64,000 nt of DNA, from NCBI GenBank assembly GCA_035079385.1, contig JAVHKY010000052.1:11842001-11906000 (forward strand), written 5' to 3'. Below, one piece after another: positions 55,485 through 64,000 of the stretch. This DNA comes from Aspidiotus rigidus (Eukaryota > Arthropoda > Insecta > Hemiptera > Diaspididae). Position 1 is the stretch's first letter. Each line of letters starts with the position of its first letter. Under the pieces are notes generated by a model. That model searched no databases. It was not told where the DNA came from and saw nothing but the letters and a program-made list of their open reading frames with translations. The position numbers and the translations under genes are program-made.

Positions 55485-55967
55485 ATGGAAAACAAATCTC
55501 TGATCATCAAGTTAGCACAAAATGAAAGATATTGCTCTAAGTGTAAAAAGGTGAAGAACATAAAAGAATTTGATCAACTATCTTCAAATAAAGTTCTTAG
55601 CTCAATTGAAAATACTAAGCAAACAACACCTATAATGTGTAAGGAATGTGCAAATGTTAAAAATAAAATAACAATAGATTTAGCTCAAAATGAAAAATAT
55701 TGCTCAGGAAGTAAATCTGTAAAGGATCAAAAGAATTTTAGTAATAGTCAAGATTGGTGCAAAGAATGTAAGAGTAAATTAATGAAAGAATATTATGATA
55801 AGAATAAAAATGATCATAAGGCAGTAGTTCAAAAAAATTATAAAAGTAAACAAGTGAAAACTGTTTGTGAATGTGGAAGAACTGTTTTGTTAGTTTCACT
55901 CAAAGCTCATAAGACAACTCAAATACATAAAGATATGTTAGAAATGAAACAGCAGCTCAAAAAATAA
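55485..55967 (+). CDS. Zinc-binding protein of the Polinton-like element
   Basis: 160 residues, intact. There are two related CxxC...CxxC zinc-ribbon-like units (Y-C-S-K-C ... M-C-K-E-C at ~18-56; Y-C-S-G-S ... W-C-K-E-C at ~70-100, where the second Cys of the first pair is Ser). The end C-E-C-G-R ... H-K-T-T-Q-I-H resembles a C-x-C...H-x5-H finger common in large DNA viruses and Polinton-like elements. Likely nucleic-acid binding; exact role unknown. Confidence 0.6.
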   Translation: MENKSLIIKLAQNERYCSKCKKVKNIKEFDQLSSNKVLSSIENTKQTTPIMCKECANVKNKITIDLAQNEKYCSGSKSVKDQKNFSNSQDWCKECKSKLMKEYYDKNKNDHKAVVQKNYKSKQVKTVCECGRTVLLVSLKAHKTTQIHKDMLEMKQQLKK

Positions 55968-56037
55968 ATTTTCTTTAAAAATTTTTTCCTAATAAATAAA
56001 AAGGAAAATTTCATTAACAAGAAAATTTAATACTACA

Positions 56038-56430
56038 ATGGTGACTGTAAAAGAATTGAGAATCCTTGCAAAAGGTAAAAACATAAAAGGTTATAGTAAA
56101 ATGAGAAAAGCTGATTTATTCAGAGTATTGAATCTTGAACAGCCCCCAACAGTAAAAGATTTACGAAAAATTGCAAAGGAAAGAGATATAAAAGGATATT
56201 ATAAAATGAAGAAAGTGGATCTAATCAATGCTCTAAGTTTAAATGATACGCAGAACGAGTCTAGTCTGCTGGAGCATGTATTTCCATTTCAGGACTCATT
56301 CTGTGAACCTGAACCAGAAAAAACACAAAATGTTATGGAGCTTATTGAAATCAAATTAAATCTAGTTTCGTTAAAAAGTATAAAGCCTATTCATCCGATT
56401 ACAGTATTTCTATTAAGAATAGTGAATTAA
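56038..56430 (+). CDS. Tandem SAP-like protein
   Basis: 130 residues. Two copies of a ~38-residue helical repeat, V-K-(E/D)-L-R-x-(L/I)-A-K-x-x-x-I-K-G-Y-x-K-M-(R/K)-K-x-(D)-L, at residues 3-31 and 39-67. These match the SAP/Rho-N-like DNA-binding fold frequent in Polinton and virus proteins. The frame stops at 56430, just before the polymerase region, so it could be the N-terminal part of the polymerase cut off by a frameshift. A third copy of the repeat lies within the polymerase at about 57690-57790. Confidence 0.55.
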   Translation: MVTVKELRILAKGKNIKGYSKMRKADLFRVLNLEQPPTVKDLRKIAKERDIKGYYKMKKVDLINALSLNDTQNESSLLEHVFPFQDSFCEPEPEKTQNVMELIEIKLNLVSLKSIKPIHPITVFLLRIVN

Positions 56431-56462
56431 TAGAAGATCCTTCAAAGAATGAACAGACAGAT

Positions 56463-59400
56463 TTGATAACAAGAGCTCTCGAAGAAATGATTAAAGTAAT
56501 TAAAAAACGTACCAACTTTAGAACAGGTGATAGAATGAATATTAATGTAAGAAACCCTGGTGTACTTCGTTATCCTATTTCAACAGGATATCAAAGAGCT
56601 AATGCGACCAGCATAAGCAGGTCTAATCCTGCGGATTCATCTCAAGAGTTGGTACAAGTATTGTTGGAGAAAATTTCACAAATTTTAACTTCAGATGAAG
56701 AACTAGATCTAACAACTTCTACATTCAACATAAATGTAATTGCAATGCCTCAAGGAGGCCATAATACCAAAATTTTAAATTTAGCCCAAGCAAAGCAAAC
56801 TACGTAAAACTTCTATAGCACAAATAAAGAATAAAGATAATTTATGTTGTCCTAGAGCTGTAGTTGTAGCTCTAACTTATCCAACAGATAATCCTTCCAT
56901 TACAACTATATTTAAGAAGGAGTTTTCAAAACTTGATATAAGATATATTAGAGAAGGGAGAAAATTAAAAACAGAACTTACTACTCAATTATGTAATCAG
57001 CTTGGATATTATAATCAGGAAGGTTTTACATTAGATGATATAAAAAATTTGGAAAAGTTAATAGATATTCAGATAAATGTAGTTTGCGCAGAAAATTTAA
57101 ATTCCATCATATACAAAGGACCAGAAAAGGATATAAAAGTATATTTATATAAAAATGGCAATCATTATGATGTGATTTCTAAAATGGCTGGCTTTCTCGG
57201 ATCCAGCTATTATTGTCATAAATGCAATAACCCTTATGAACATAAAGATAAACATAAATGCATTCAAAAGGTGAAAAAATGTGGATTACGTCGTCAGCAA
57301 GAGCATGAACAAACAACAAAGAAGAAAATTTTTTGCAAAGATTGTAATAGATATTATTTCAATCAAGATTGTTTTGATAACCACAAAAATAATTCTGGTG
57401 GTTTTGAAACTGTTTGTAATACTATAGGTATACAAGTGTTTAGGATGTAATAAACTCTGTTTAAGAGATAAGATATTTAAAGATAAGATAAACTATAATA
57501 TTGACCTGAGATGGCTTGCTACTGAAACTGAATATCCACATAAATGTGGCTTTGAACAATGTAGAAATTGTTGGAAAGTAGTTGAAACAAAGACTCACAA
57601 ATGTTATATGCAGTGGAAAAGACAAAATGGTGGTAAATGTGAGAGAAAAGTTTGCCTATGTAAAGGTAATCTTAAACAGTTTGTTAAACCTATAAAAGAC
57701 TATAATCTAACTGAATTGAAAGCAAAAGCAAAAGAAGAAAATATAGAAAACTTTGATAAAATGAATAAACAAGAATTACAAAATAAGCTAAATCCATTTC
57801 CTTTTGCAAATGAGATTTTTGGAGAAGAAGAAGAGAAAAAATTACCTAAATGTAAGTACTTATTCTGAAAATTATATATTCTTTGATTACGAGGCTCAAC
57901 AGGAAACAGGAACTCATATACCTAATTTAGTGATTGCTCATGATTTTAAAGGTAATGAATATAAATTTAAAACAAATAATGAATTTTGTCAATGGTTAAT
58001 ATCAAATGAGCATAAAGAGTACACATGTACCTATAGCTCATTATGCAAAAGGTTATGATTCACAGTTTATATTGAAATATTGCGTTGAAAATACTCTCAA
58101 ACCTTATACAATCTATAATGGATCAAAACTTATGCTATTGGAAATACCTAAAATACGTTTGAAAATTATTGATAGTAGTAATTTCATTGATGGACCTTTG
58201 AGTGATTTTCCAAAAACATTTGGTTTAACTGAATTGAAAAAAGGATACTTTCCACATTTATTTAATACTAAGGAGAATGAGAATTATGTTGGACCAATTC
58301 CGGCAAAAGAGCACTATTGTTATAATCAAATGAAACCTGAGGCTAGGAAAAAATTTTTAGAATGGTATTTACAAAAAGTTCAAGAAAATTATATTTTTGA
58401 TATGAAGAAAGAAATTGTAGAATATTGTAGGTCAGATGTTGATATTTTAAGAAAGGGTTGTTTAAAATTTAGGGAAGAATTTCTAGAAATAGCTAATATA
58501 GATCCTTTTCAATATTTAACTATTGCTAGCGTCTGTATGGCTATCTATAGATCTAAATATATATTTAAAGATGCTATAGCTGTTGTAGATGAGCCTATAG
58601 AAGAAAAATATTCAAAGCAATCTATAAGCTGGTTAAATAGTCTTGAAAATCCTAATATAAAACATGCTTTGAATGGTGGTGAACAAATGATCTGTGGAGC
58701 AAAAGTTGACGGTTTTGATGAGAATTCTAACACTGTATACCAATATCATGGATGCTTCTGGCATGGATGTCAAAAATGTTACAGTGAGGGCAGTATAAAT
58801 AATGTAAATCAGGAAGAAATGGGTGACTTGTACGAAAAAACAAAGGAGAGAAGTAATCGAATAAAGGAAGCTGGATATAATTTAGTAGAGATGTGGGAAT
58901 GTAAATGGACTAAATCATCAGAGTATAAAAATAGTGAAAAACCAGAAATAATTGAACCTCTCAATCCAAGAGATGCATTCTTTGGAGGAAGAACTAATAC
59001 ATTTAAATTGTGGACAAAATCTTCAAAAAATAAAAAAATTAAATATATAGATGTTTGTAGTTTATATCCGACTATTCAGTATTATGATTATTATCCAGTT
59101 GGCCACCCTGAAAAGATTATTAAACCAAAGTATCATAATAAAAATTGGTTTGGAATAATAAAATGTAAAATTTTGCCTCCTAAGAATTTATATCATCCTG
59201 TATTACCAGTTAAGGTCAAAATGGATAAAAATGAAAAATTATTATTCCCTCCATGTTTGAAGTGTGCTGAGAAGAAAATAAGAAAATGCACTTATACTGA
59301 TAATGAAAGAATTATTGCAGGAACTTGGTCAACTATTGAAGTTAATAAAGCAATTGAAAAAGGATATAAGATTCAAGAAATTCATGAAGTCTGGCATTTT

Positions 59401-60344
59401 GAAAAGAAAAGTAAAAGTTTATTTAAAGGATATGTAAAAAACTTTATGAAAATTAAATTAGAATCTAGTCCTCATAATTATAATTCAAATGAAGAATATA
59501 TACAGGATATAAAGGAAAAAATGGGTATTGACTTAGATCCTCAGAAAATTGAAGTAAATCCCCAGGTAGAAGAGCTGTAGCCAAAATATGTTTGAATAGT
59601 TTGTGGGGAAAGTTTGGACAGAGACAAAATATGAGTCAAACAGAGTATGTGACTAGCGTACAAAGGTTTTATGAAGTTTTACTAGATGATAGATTGACAG
59701 ATATAAATGTAAATTACTTAACAGATGAGACTGTACAGATGAGTTATAAATTTAAGGATTATTATGTTCAAAATAATACTAGTACAAATATTTATATAGC
59801 CTTATTCACAACAGCAAATGCTAGGTTAAGATTGTATGAAAAATTAGATAAATTAGACGAGGCTGTAATTTATTGTGATACAGATTCTATAGTTTACTTT
59901 GATGATGCTAAAAATACAATAAAAACAGGTGATATGCTTGGAGAGTGGACAGATGAACTTAGAAAGGATGAATATATTAAGTTGTGGGCATCAACAGGTC
60001 CTAAAAGTTATTATTACGGTATGAAACAAACTTGATAAAAATTGACTAAAATAAAAGGTTTTACATTGAACTATCAAAATTTAGAAAAATTGAATGGTAA
60101 TACAATGATAAAACTAATCAAGGAAAGTATGAATGAACTTCAGCAGACTTCTATAGATTTGACTTACAATAGAATAAATAGAGATACAAAAACTAAAAAT
60201 TTAGTGAATAAAGTAGAGACCAAAAAGTTCAAATTTGAGTATGATAAGAGAGTAATCTTAGCTAATTATGATACTACCTACCATATGGGTACTAAACTGC
60301 GAAAAATGAAATTACTGAGAATTAAATATAAAAAATATGAGTAA
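56463..60344 (+). pseudogene. polB: Protein-primed family-B DNA polymerase of Polinton type, broken
   Basis: Homology runs through 56463-56807, 56806-57450, ~57430-57868, ~57850-58058, 58006-59580, ~59570-60035 and 60042-60344, with frame changes near 56800, 57430, 57850, 58022 and 59565 and two stops at 60033-60038. The N-terminal part has I-K-N-K-D-N-L-C-C-P-R-A and C-H-K-C ... H-K-C zinc motifs typical of Polinton polymerases. Exonuclease motifs are F-D-Y-E, H-Y-A-K-G-Y-D and Y-C-R-S-D-V-D. Polymerase motif A is D-V-C-S-L-Y-P, motif B K-I-C-L-N-S-L-W-G and motif C Y-C-D-T-D-S. It would replicate the element DNA from a protein primer. All catalytic signatures survive, but at least six breaks make it non-functional. 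Confidence 0.9.
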
Positions 60345-60392
60345 GTACTTAATAAGTTTCTGTTCAAAATATTAAAGATCAAATTTATAAAA

Positions 60393-60593
60393 ATGGAGAA
60401 TGTTCAAGAAATTAATTTTTATAGTAGTATATATAGAGAAATTATAAGACAAAGCATAAGAAATTTTGAAGCTATTTTTGATGAATTTCAAACTGAACCA
60501 GATCTTGGATATGAATCTGGAAATGAATTTGAAACAGATGAATCAAATATCAACTCAGAAATTGAAGCTGATGAGGGAATAGAAAGTGATTAA
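60393..60593 (+). CDS. Small acidic protein
   Basis: 66 residues, strongly acidic C-terminus (E-T-D-E-S-N ... E-A-D-E-G-I-E-S-D). No family recognised. Short, so could be spurious, but position and codon composition fit the AT-rich gene block. Confidence 0.4.
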   Translation: MENVQEINFYSSIYREIIRQSIRNFEAIFDEFQTEPDLGYESGNEFETDESNINSEIEADEGIESD

Positions 60594-60671
60594 TTACTCG
60601 TACGTATATAATTTATTTCAACATCAGATTCAAAATTATTAATAGGAATATTTAGATCTTTTATTTCTCTT

Positions 60672-60899
60672 TCAATAATTCTTGATAAAGCACCCACTTA
60701 GATGAGCAATAATATTTACCATAAATTGAGTATATTTCATTCTTTTATCTTCAGATAAATGTTGAATTTTATCAGAAAGTGGATCCATTAAAGTTTCATA
60801 AATTGATCTTGTTCTAGCAATAGACTCTTTAAAATATGGTATAATATTTTCAAAATCAAATTCATTTTTATCAACTAAAGAATCTTTGTAGACCTCCAT
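60672..60899 (-). CDS. Small hypothetical protein
   Basis: 75 residues on the - strand, convergent with the acidic gene. Predicted mostly helical (I-I-P-Y-F-K-E-S-I-A-R-T-R-S-I-Y). No motif recognised; modest confidence that it is real. Confidence 0.4.
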   Translation of the reverse strand: MEVYKDSLVDKNEFDFENIIPYFKESIARTRSIYETLMDPLSDKIQHLSEDKRMKYTQFMVNIIAHLSGCFIKNY

Positions 60900-60958
60900 T
60901 TAGATAGAATAAATTTTCTAAAGTTGAAAATATTGAAATAATAATAAGAACTATTAAT

Positions 60959-61273
60959 ATGATTCATCTAGTAAACAAGATGTATACTTTGACAAGATAT
61001 TGTAAACTTTGTTTAAAATCAACTAATCAATCAATTGAGACAATAAAAGTTAGACCTTATTTAAAAAAAGAAATGAGTACATGTCCTCAATGTGAAACAA
61101 CTCTTATTAGATTTGTAGATTGTATGGAACATGATGAGAAACTTAAATTTAATTGTTACAAATGTAAAGCAGAAACTCAACATTCTAGGACTGGATTTGG
61201 AACACTTCTTTGGTGTACAGTATGTGGACAAACTAGGTATAAAGTAGTATTTTTACATTATTTATTAAATTGA
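60959..61273 (+). CDS. Zinc-ribbon protein of the Polinton-like element
   Basis: 104 residues with several CxxC pairs: Y-C-K-L-C (~14), C-P-Q-C (~45), C-Y-K-C (~67) and C-T-V-C (~89). They could form two or three zinc ribbons. A second Met at 60980 is an alternative start. Function unknown; the architecture is usual for nucleic-acid-binding accessory proteins. Confidence 0.5.
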   Translation: MIHLVNKMYTLTRYCKLCLKSTNQSIETIKVRPYLKKEMSTCPQCETTLIRFVDCMEHDEKLKFNCYKCKAETQHSRTGFGTLLWCTVCGQTRYKVVFLHYLLN

Positions 61274-61514
61274 AAGAAGTATAACTTAGATTTTATAGAA
61301 CTTCTGTAAGTATTCTTCTAATAAATATTTTATTTGTAAGTGATGATATTTACTAAAACCTACTTATATCATAATAGCCTCTTAAATATATTTCATCTTT
61401 ACATATTATTAAATCAATAGCACAGAGGGAAAGATTGATATTATCTACAATTTTTCACAGTAAAATCCTATATGATGTTCTTCAAATTGTATTGAATATG
61501 CACAAGTACATTCA

Positions 61515-61742
61515 TCAAGATAAATAGAGTAAAACACATTTAGGACATTTATAAACACATTTTTTCTTATATTTGTTGTCGACAATATAATGTTGTAACT
61601 CTTTTTTATTACATTGTTTACATATAATTTTCTCATTTTTATCTATTATATTTTTTAAATCTTTCTTAGTTATATTATTTACTGTAGGCTTGAATGTTAT
61701 TTTGAATTTACTTAAATCAATCTTTTTAATTAAGTCATACAT
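61515..61742 (-). CDS. Small zinc-binding protein
   Basis: 75 residues, - strand, next to the right TIR. The C-terminal half has C-K-Q-C ... C-P-K-C, a possible zinc ribbon. The Lys-rich N-terminus suggests nucleic-acid binding (inference). 61274-61514 is non-coding. Confidence 0.45.
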   Translation of the reverse strand: MYDLIKKIDLSKFKITFKPTVNNITKKDLKNIIDKNEKIICKQCNKKELQHYIVDNKYKKKCVYKCPKCVLLYLS

Positions 61743-61814
61743 TTTTATTTAATTCATAATAAATTTTTTAAAACTTTTCAATCTGGATCAGTAGGTATAG
61801 TCACAGAAATGAGT

Positions 61815-62923
61815 AAGTGGGGCGAACAGCCGCCTATTTAAAAGTTTGTCAACTAAGCCAAGATTTTTTGAGCCTGAAAGATTTGTGTCTTTTAAAAAGT
61901 TCGTCAACTAAACCAAGATTTTTTGAGCCTGAATAATTTGTGTCTTTTAAAAAGTTTGTCAACTAAGCCAAGATTTTTTGAGCCTTAGCACGATTTGTGT
62001 CTTTTAAAAAGTTCGTCAACTAAACCAAGATTTTTTGAGCCTGAACAATTTGTGTCTTTTAAAAAAGATTTTTCGAGCCTGAACGATTTGTGTCTTTTAA
62101 GAAGTTCGTCAACTAAACCGAGATTTTTTGCTATTTTCATTATTTAAGCGCATCAAAAGTACAAAAAATTTATATAATTAAATTCCCTTATAGGTACCTT
62201 ACTATTTTTTCTAACTATGTATACACTCACACACTTGACCTTTTAACTATAAAACAGTCTTAAAATAGCTAAAATCTCTATACTCAACTACCACACCAAA
62301 ATATCATAAAAACTTCCAATTTTGACCCTTAAAACAGCACTTTTTTAAAAATTAATTCTCTGAAAAAGTAGTAAGGGTCCTCCCTTACTATTGGACCCTT
62401 ATTATTTTTAAATAAAATTATTACAGATGATTTCTCTAAAAAATGCCTGAAATACGAGTAAAATATTGTCTCGATTTTTTCTGAACGAATATGCACTCTA
62501 GAAAAATGAAAAAAAATAATTGAAGGATTTCTGGTTGGATTGGGTTGTAAAAAGATAAGAATTTAAAATCCCTTATAGGACCCTTACTCTTTTCTAAGAA
62601 AATAAATACTTAACTTTTTACACAAAAATAACTAAAATCTTCAAATCCAAATCTCTCAAAAATTCCCTTGTAGGTGCCTTACTAAATGAAAATAATTAAA
62701 ATCCCTTATAGGACCCTTACTCTTTTTATAATTGTTTGAACAAGCGATTTTCTCTGAAAAAGGCCTGAAATACAAGTAAAATATTGTCTCGATTTTTTCT
62801 GAACGAATATGCACTCTAGAAAAATGATAAAAAATAATTGAAGGATTTCTGGTTGGATTGGGTTGTAAAAGAGAAGAAATAGTAGTAATGGGGGCCTTGG
62901 GTTCAAGACCCGTCATTACTACT
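61815..62923 (-). repeat. Right terminal inverted repeat of Polinton-like element
   Basis: Complement of the left TIR, with different internal copy numbers: two of the 185-bp unit, the second diverged at its edge (62455-62590 and 62690-62878), and about six ~63-bp repeats (61850-62140). The first ~200 bases inward match the left end, since both give the same 66-residue frame. Confidence 0.85.
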
Positions 62924-62961
62924 TACACCATATAACCTGTTGCAACCTGGCAATAGAGCAC

Positions 62962-63372
62962 ATGTCACTACAAACATGGACAGTGGCATATCAGTGGGCA
63001 TCAGTCGAAAGAGTAATATTGGAAGAGAGCGACAGCAGAGATGACTGCATGCGCTATTACGTCACGTCATCCACATGCACCAAGAAATTAACCAAGAAGC
63101 TCTTAAAGCAGTATTTACAGAAGATAGGTCGATGGCGATCATTCGATGAATACAAGGAATATAGGTACAAAATTTGGAGAGTAGTTATCGACAAAATAAA
63201 TATTTCAGCATCAAGGTGTTCATGTCCCCCATTTCTGAAGAATCGCGAATGCAAACATCGTTTTGGGATGATGATTCGGCTACACTTGGTGAACGTACCG
63301 CCCGCAGCAAAAGATATACCACTGGGCTTAAAGAGGCGAAGAGGCCGCCGAAAAAAGCTACAAAAGCTCTGA
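62962..63372 (+). pseudogene. SWIM zinc-finger fragment, MULE transposase-like
   Basis: 136 residues with C86-x-C88-x8-C97-x-H99, the SWIM pattern (C-S-C-P-P-F ... C-K-H), then a strongly basic tail (K-R-R-R-G-R-R-K-K). In insects such short SWIM ends usually belong to MULE transposases. The frame is open upstream to the edge of the Polinton-like insertion at 62930, consistent with a gene cut by that insertion. The catalytic part is absent. A domesticated SWIM protein is the alternative. Confidence 0.6.
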
Positions 63373-63575
63373 TGACCCAAGATAATTAAATTTATTTGAT
63401 AATTTCTTTTTGTATTGTAATTTAAACTTTTTGAGAGAAAATTTTAATATTTTGCGTAACATAATTGTGTGAATTATTATTCTGATTGCGTTGTAGCTCC
63501 TTACTTTTTGTAAAAAATTTTTGCTTGCATAAATTTTATTTTTTTGCGTTCAATTATATACTTCCCTTATATATA

Positions 63576-64000
63576 GCCTTAGTAGGAGACCCGTATCACT
63601 ATCATAGTAGCGTTATACTAGTTTTTTTAACGTCGAACCTCGGCCCTACCCCTGATTCCGGAATTTGCATCCGGGCATCTGTTCAGTATACTGGCTAGCT
63701 CCCTCCCTATTGGTGCTACTTCATGCAGTATATTATACTGGGAACTATACTGGGCTAAGTCCAAGTCTCCTGGACCTGATTTGAAATTCTGAGTTCCCAC
63801 CCCTCTATGCAATATTATACTAAATGTATTGTACTAGCTCTCTTCTCCCCCCCCCTATTTGGCTCCCAATAGCTAGTAGCTTAATATATAGTATACTACG
63901 CCTATACTAACAAGGCTCAATACACAGTAAATCAGACCTATAGGTACTAGGTAAGCCTTCATTATACTAGACCCGAATTGGCTACATCTCTCTTCAATCT
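63576..64000. repeat. Right flank: dispersed repeats
   Basis: 63637-63690 repeats the GC-rich block of 37781-37830. 63700-64000 contains taggcct/agtatac blocks related to 29857-30254, mostly inverted. No gene supported. Confidence 0.55.

Larger units (their letters stand above)
38144..62923 (+). mobile_element. Polinton/Maverick-class element, 24.8 kb with nested insert
   Basis: Ends are AGTAGTAATGACGGGTC and its complement, flanked on both sides by TACACC (38138-38143 and 62924-62929), a 6-bp target duplication. TIRs are about 1.1 kb. The right half (53.98-61.8 kb) is ~75% AT and encodes a protein-primed family-B DNA polymerase, SAP-like and zinc-binding proteins. Polymerase type, 6-bp duplication, AG ends and long TIRs are Polinton hallmarks. 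The retrovirus-like integrase, FtsK/A32 ATPase, protease and capsid genes expected of the family are not recognisable. Removing the TIR element 41849-52608 leaves ~14.0 kb. The polymerase is frameshifted, so this copy is probably dead. Confidence 0.8.
37880..63575 (+). mobile_element. Putative Mutator-like (MULE) element, interrupted by the Polinton-like element
   Basis: About 100 bp at 37890-38000 is imperfectly complementary to 63440-63575 (shared blocks acgcaaaaaaa, tttttacaaaaa, aacgcaatc, cacaca). Between the arms, next to the Polinton-like insertion, lies a SWIM-domain coding fragment typical of MULE transposases. Without the insertion the element would be short (~0.9 kb). The ends are approximate and no target duplication was confirmed. 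Confidence 0.45.

Overview
The window looks like a nuclear fragment of an arthropod genome, most likely an insect: an intron-rich, AT-rich Notch receptor gene with fly-like domain order, followed by about 47 kb of nested transposable elements. The species cannot be named from the sequence.

Layout. (1) 1-16.5 kb: the 3' part of Notch on the + strand. Seventeen exons (1212-14665), all joined by canonical splice sites in compatible phase, encode 1,828 residues: the tail of one EGF repeat, 24 complete EGF repeats, three LNR modules, the heterodimerization region, one membrane segment, RAM, ankyrin repeats and a Q-rich/PEST tail. The signal peptide and N-terminal EGF repeats lie upstream of the window. 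Introns carry several hairpin or MITE-like insertions. (2) 17.5-22.7 kb: a full-length Ty1/copia retrotransposon with two LTRs that look identical and one in-frame TGA between gag and pol. (3) 23.1-27.4 kb: a Ginger-type DNA transposon (retrovirus-like integrase between terminal inverted repeats, TATA target duplication) with regularly spaced palindromic iterons. (4) 28.06-29.86 kb: a second TIR element with the same kind of end and TATA duplication, filled with LINE fragments. (5) 30.3-36.4 kb: a decayed BEL/Pao LTR element on the - strand. (6) 36.4-37.9 kb: repeat fragments and a Penelope GIY-YIG relic.

(7) 37.9-63.6 kb is a nest. Degenerate ~100-bp inverted repeats plus a SWIM-domain fragment suggest a Mutator-like element. 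It is interrupted at TACACC by a 24,780-bp element (38144-62923) with ~1.1-kb TIRs, a 6-bp target duplication, 5'-AG ends and a broken protein-primed family-B DNA polymerase, i.e. Polinton/Maverick class. That element is itself interrupted by a ~10.8-kb TIR element (41849-52608) filled with a ~359-bp satellite in two opposing arrays and a LINE fragment. Without this insert the Polinton-like element would be about 14.0 kb. No integrase, packaging ATPase, protease or capsid gene is recognisable in it, but it carries a small spliced gene of unknown function and several small zinc-binding proteins.

The best leads are the Polinton-like element (self-complementary termini, missing integrase/capsid module, orphan spliced gene, hairpin array), the pair of TATA-targeting Ginger-like elements, and the satellite-bearing TIR element. 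All calls rest on reading the sequence and on family knowledge; no database search was run.
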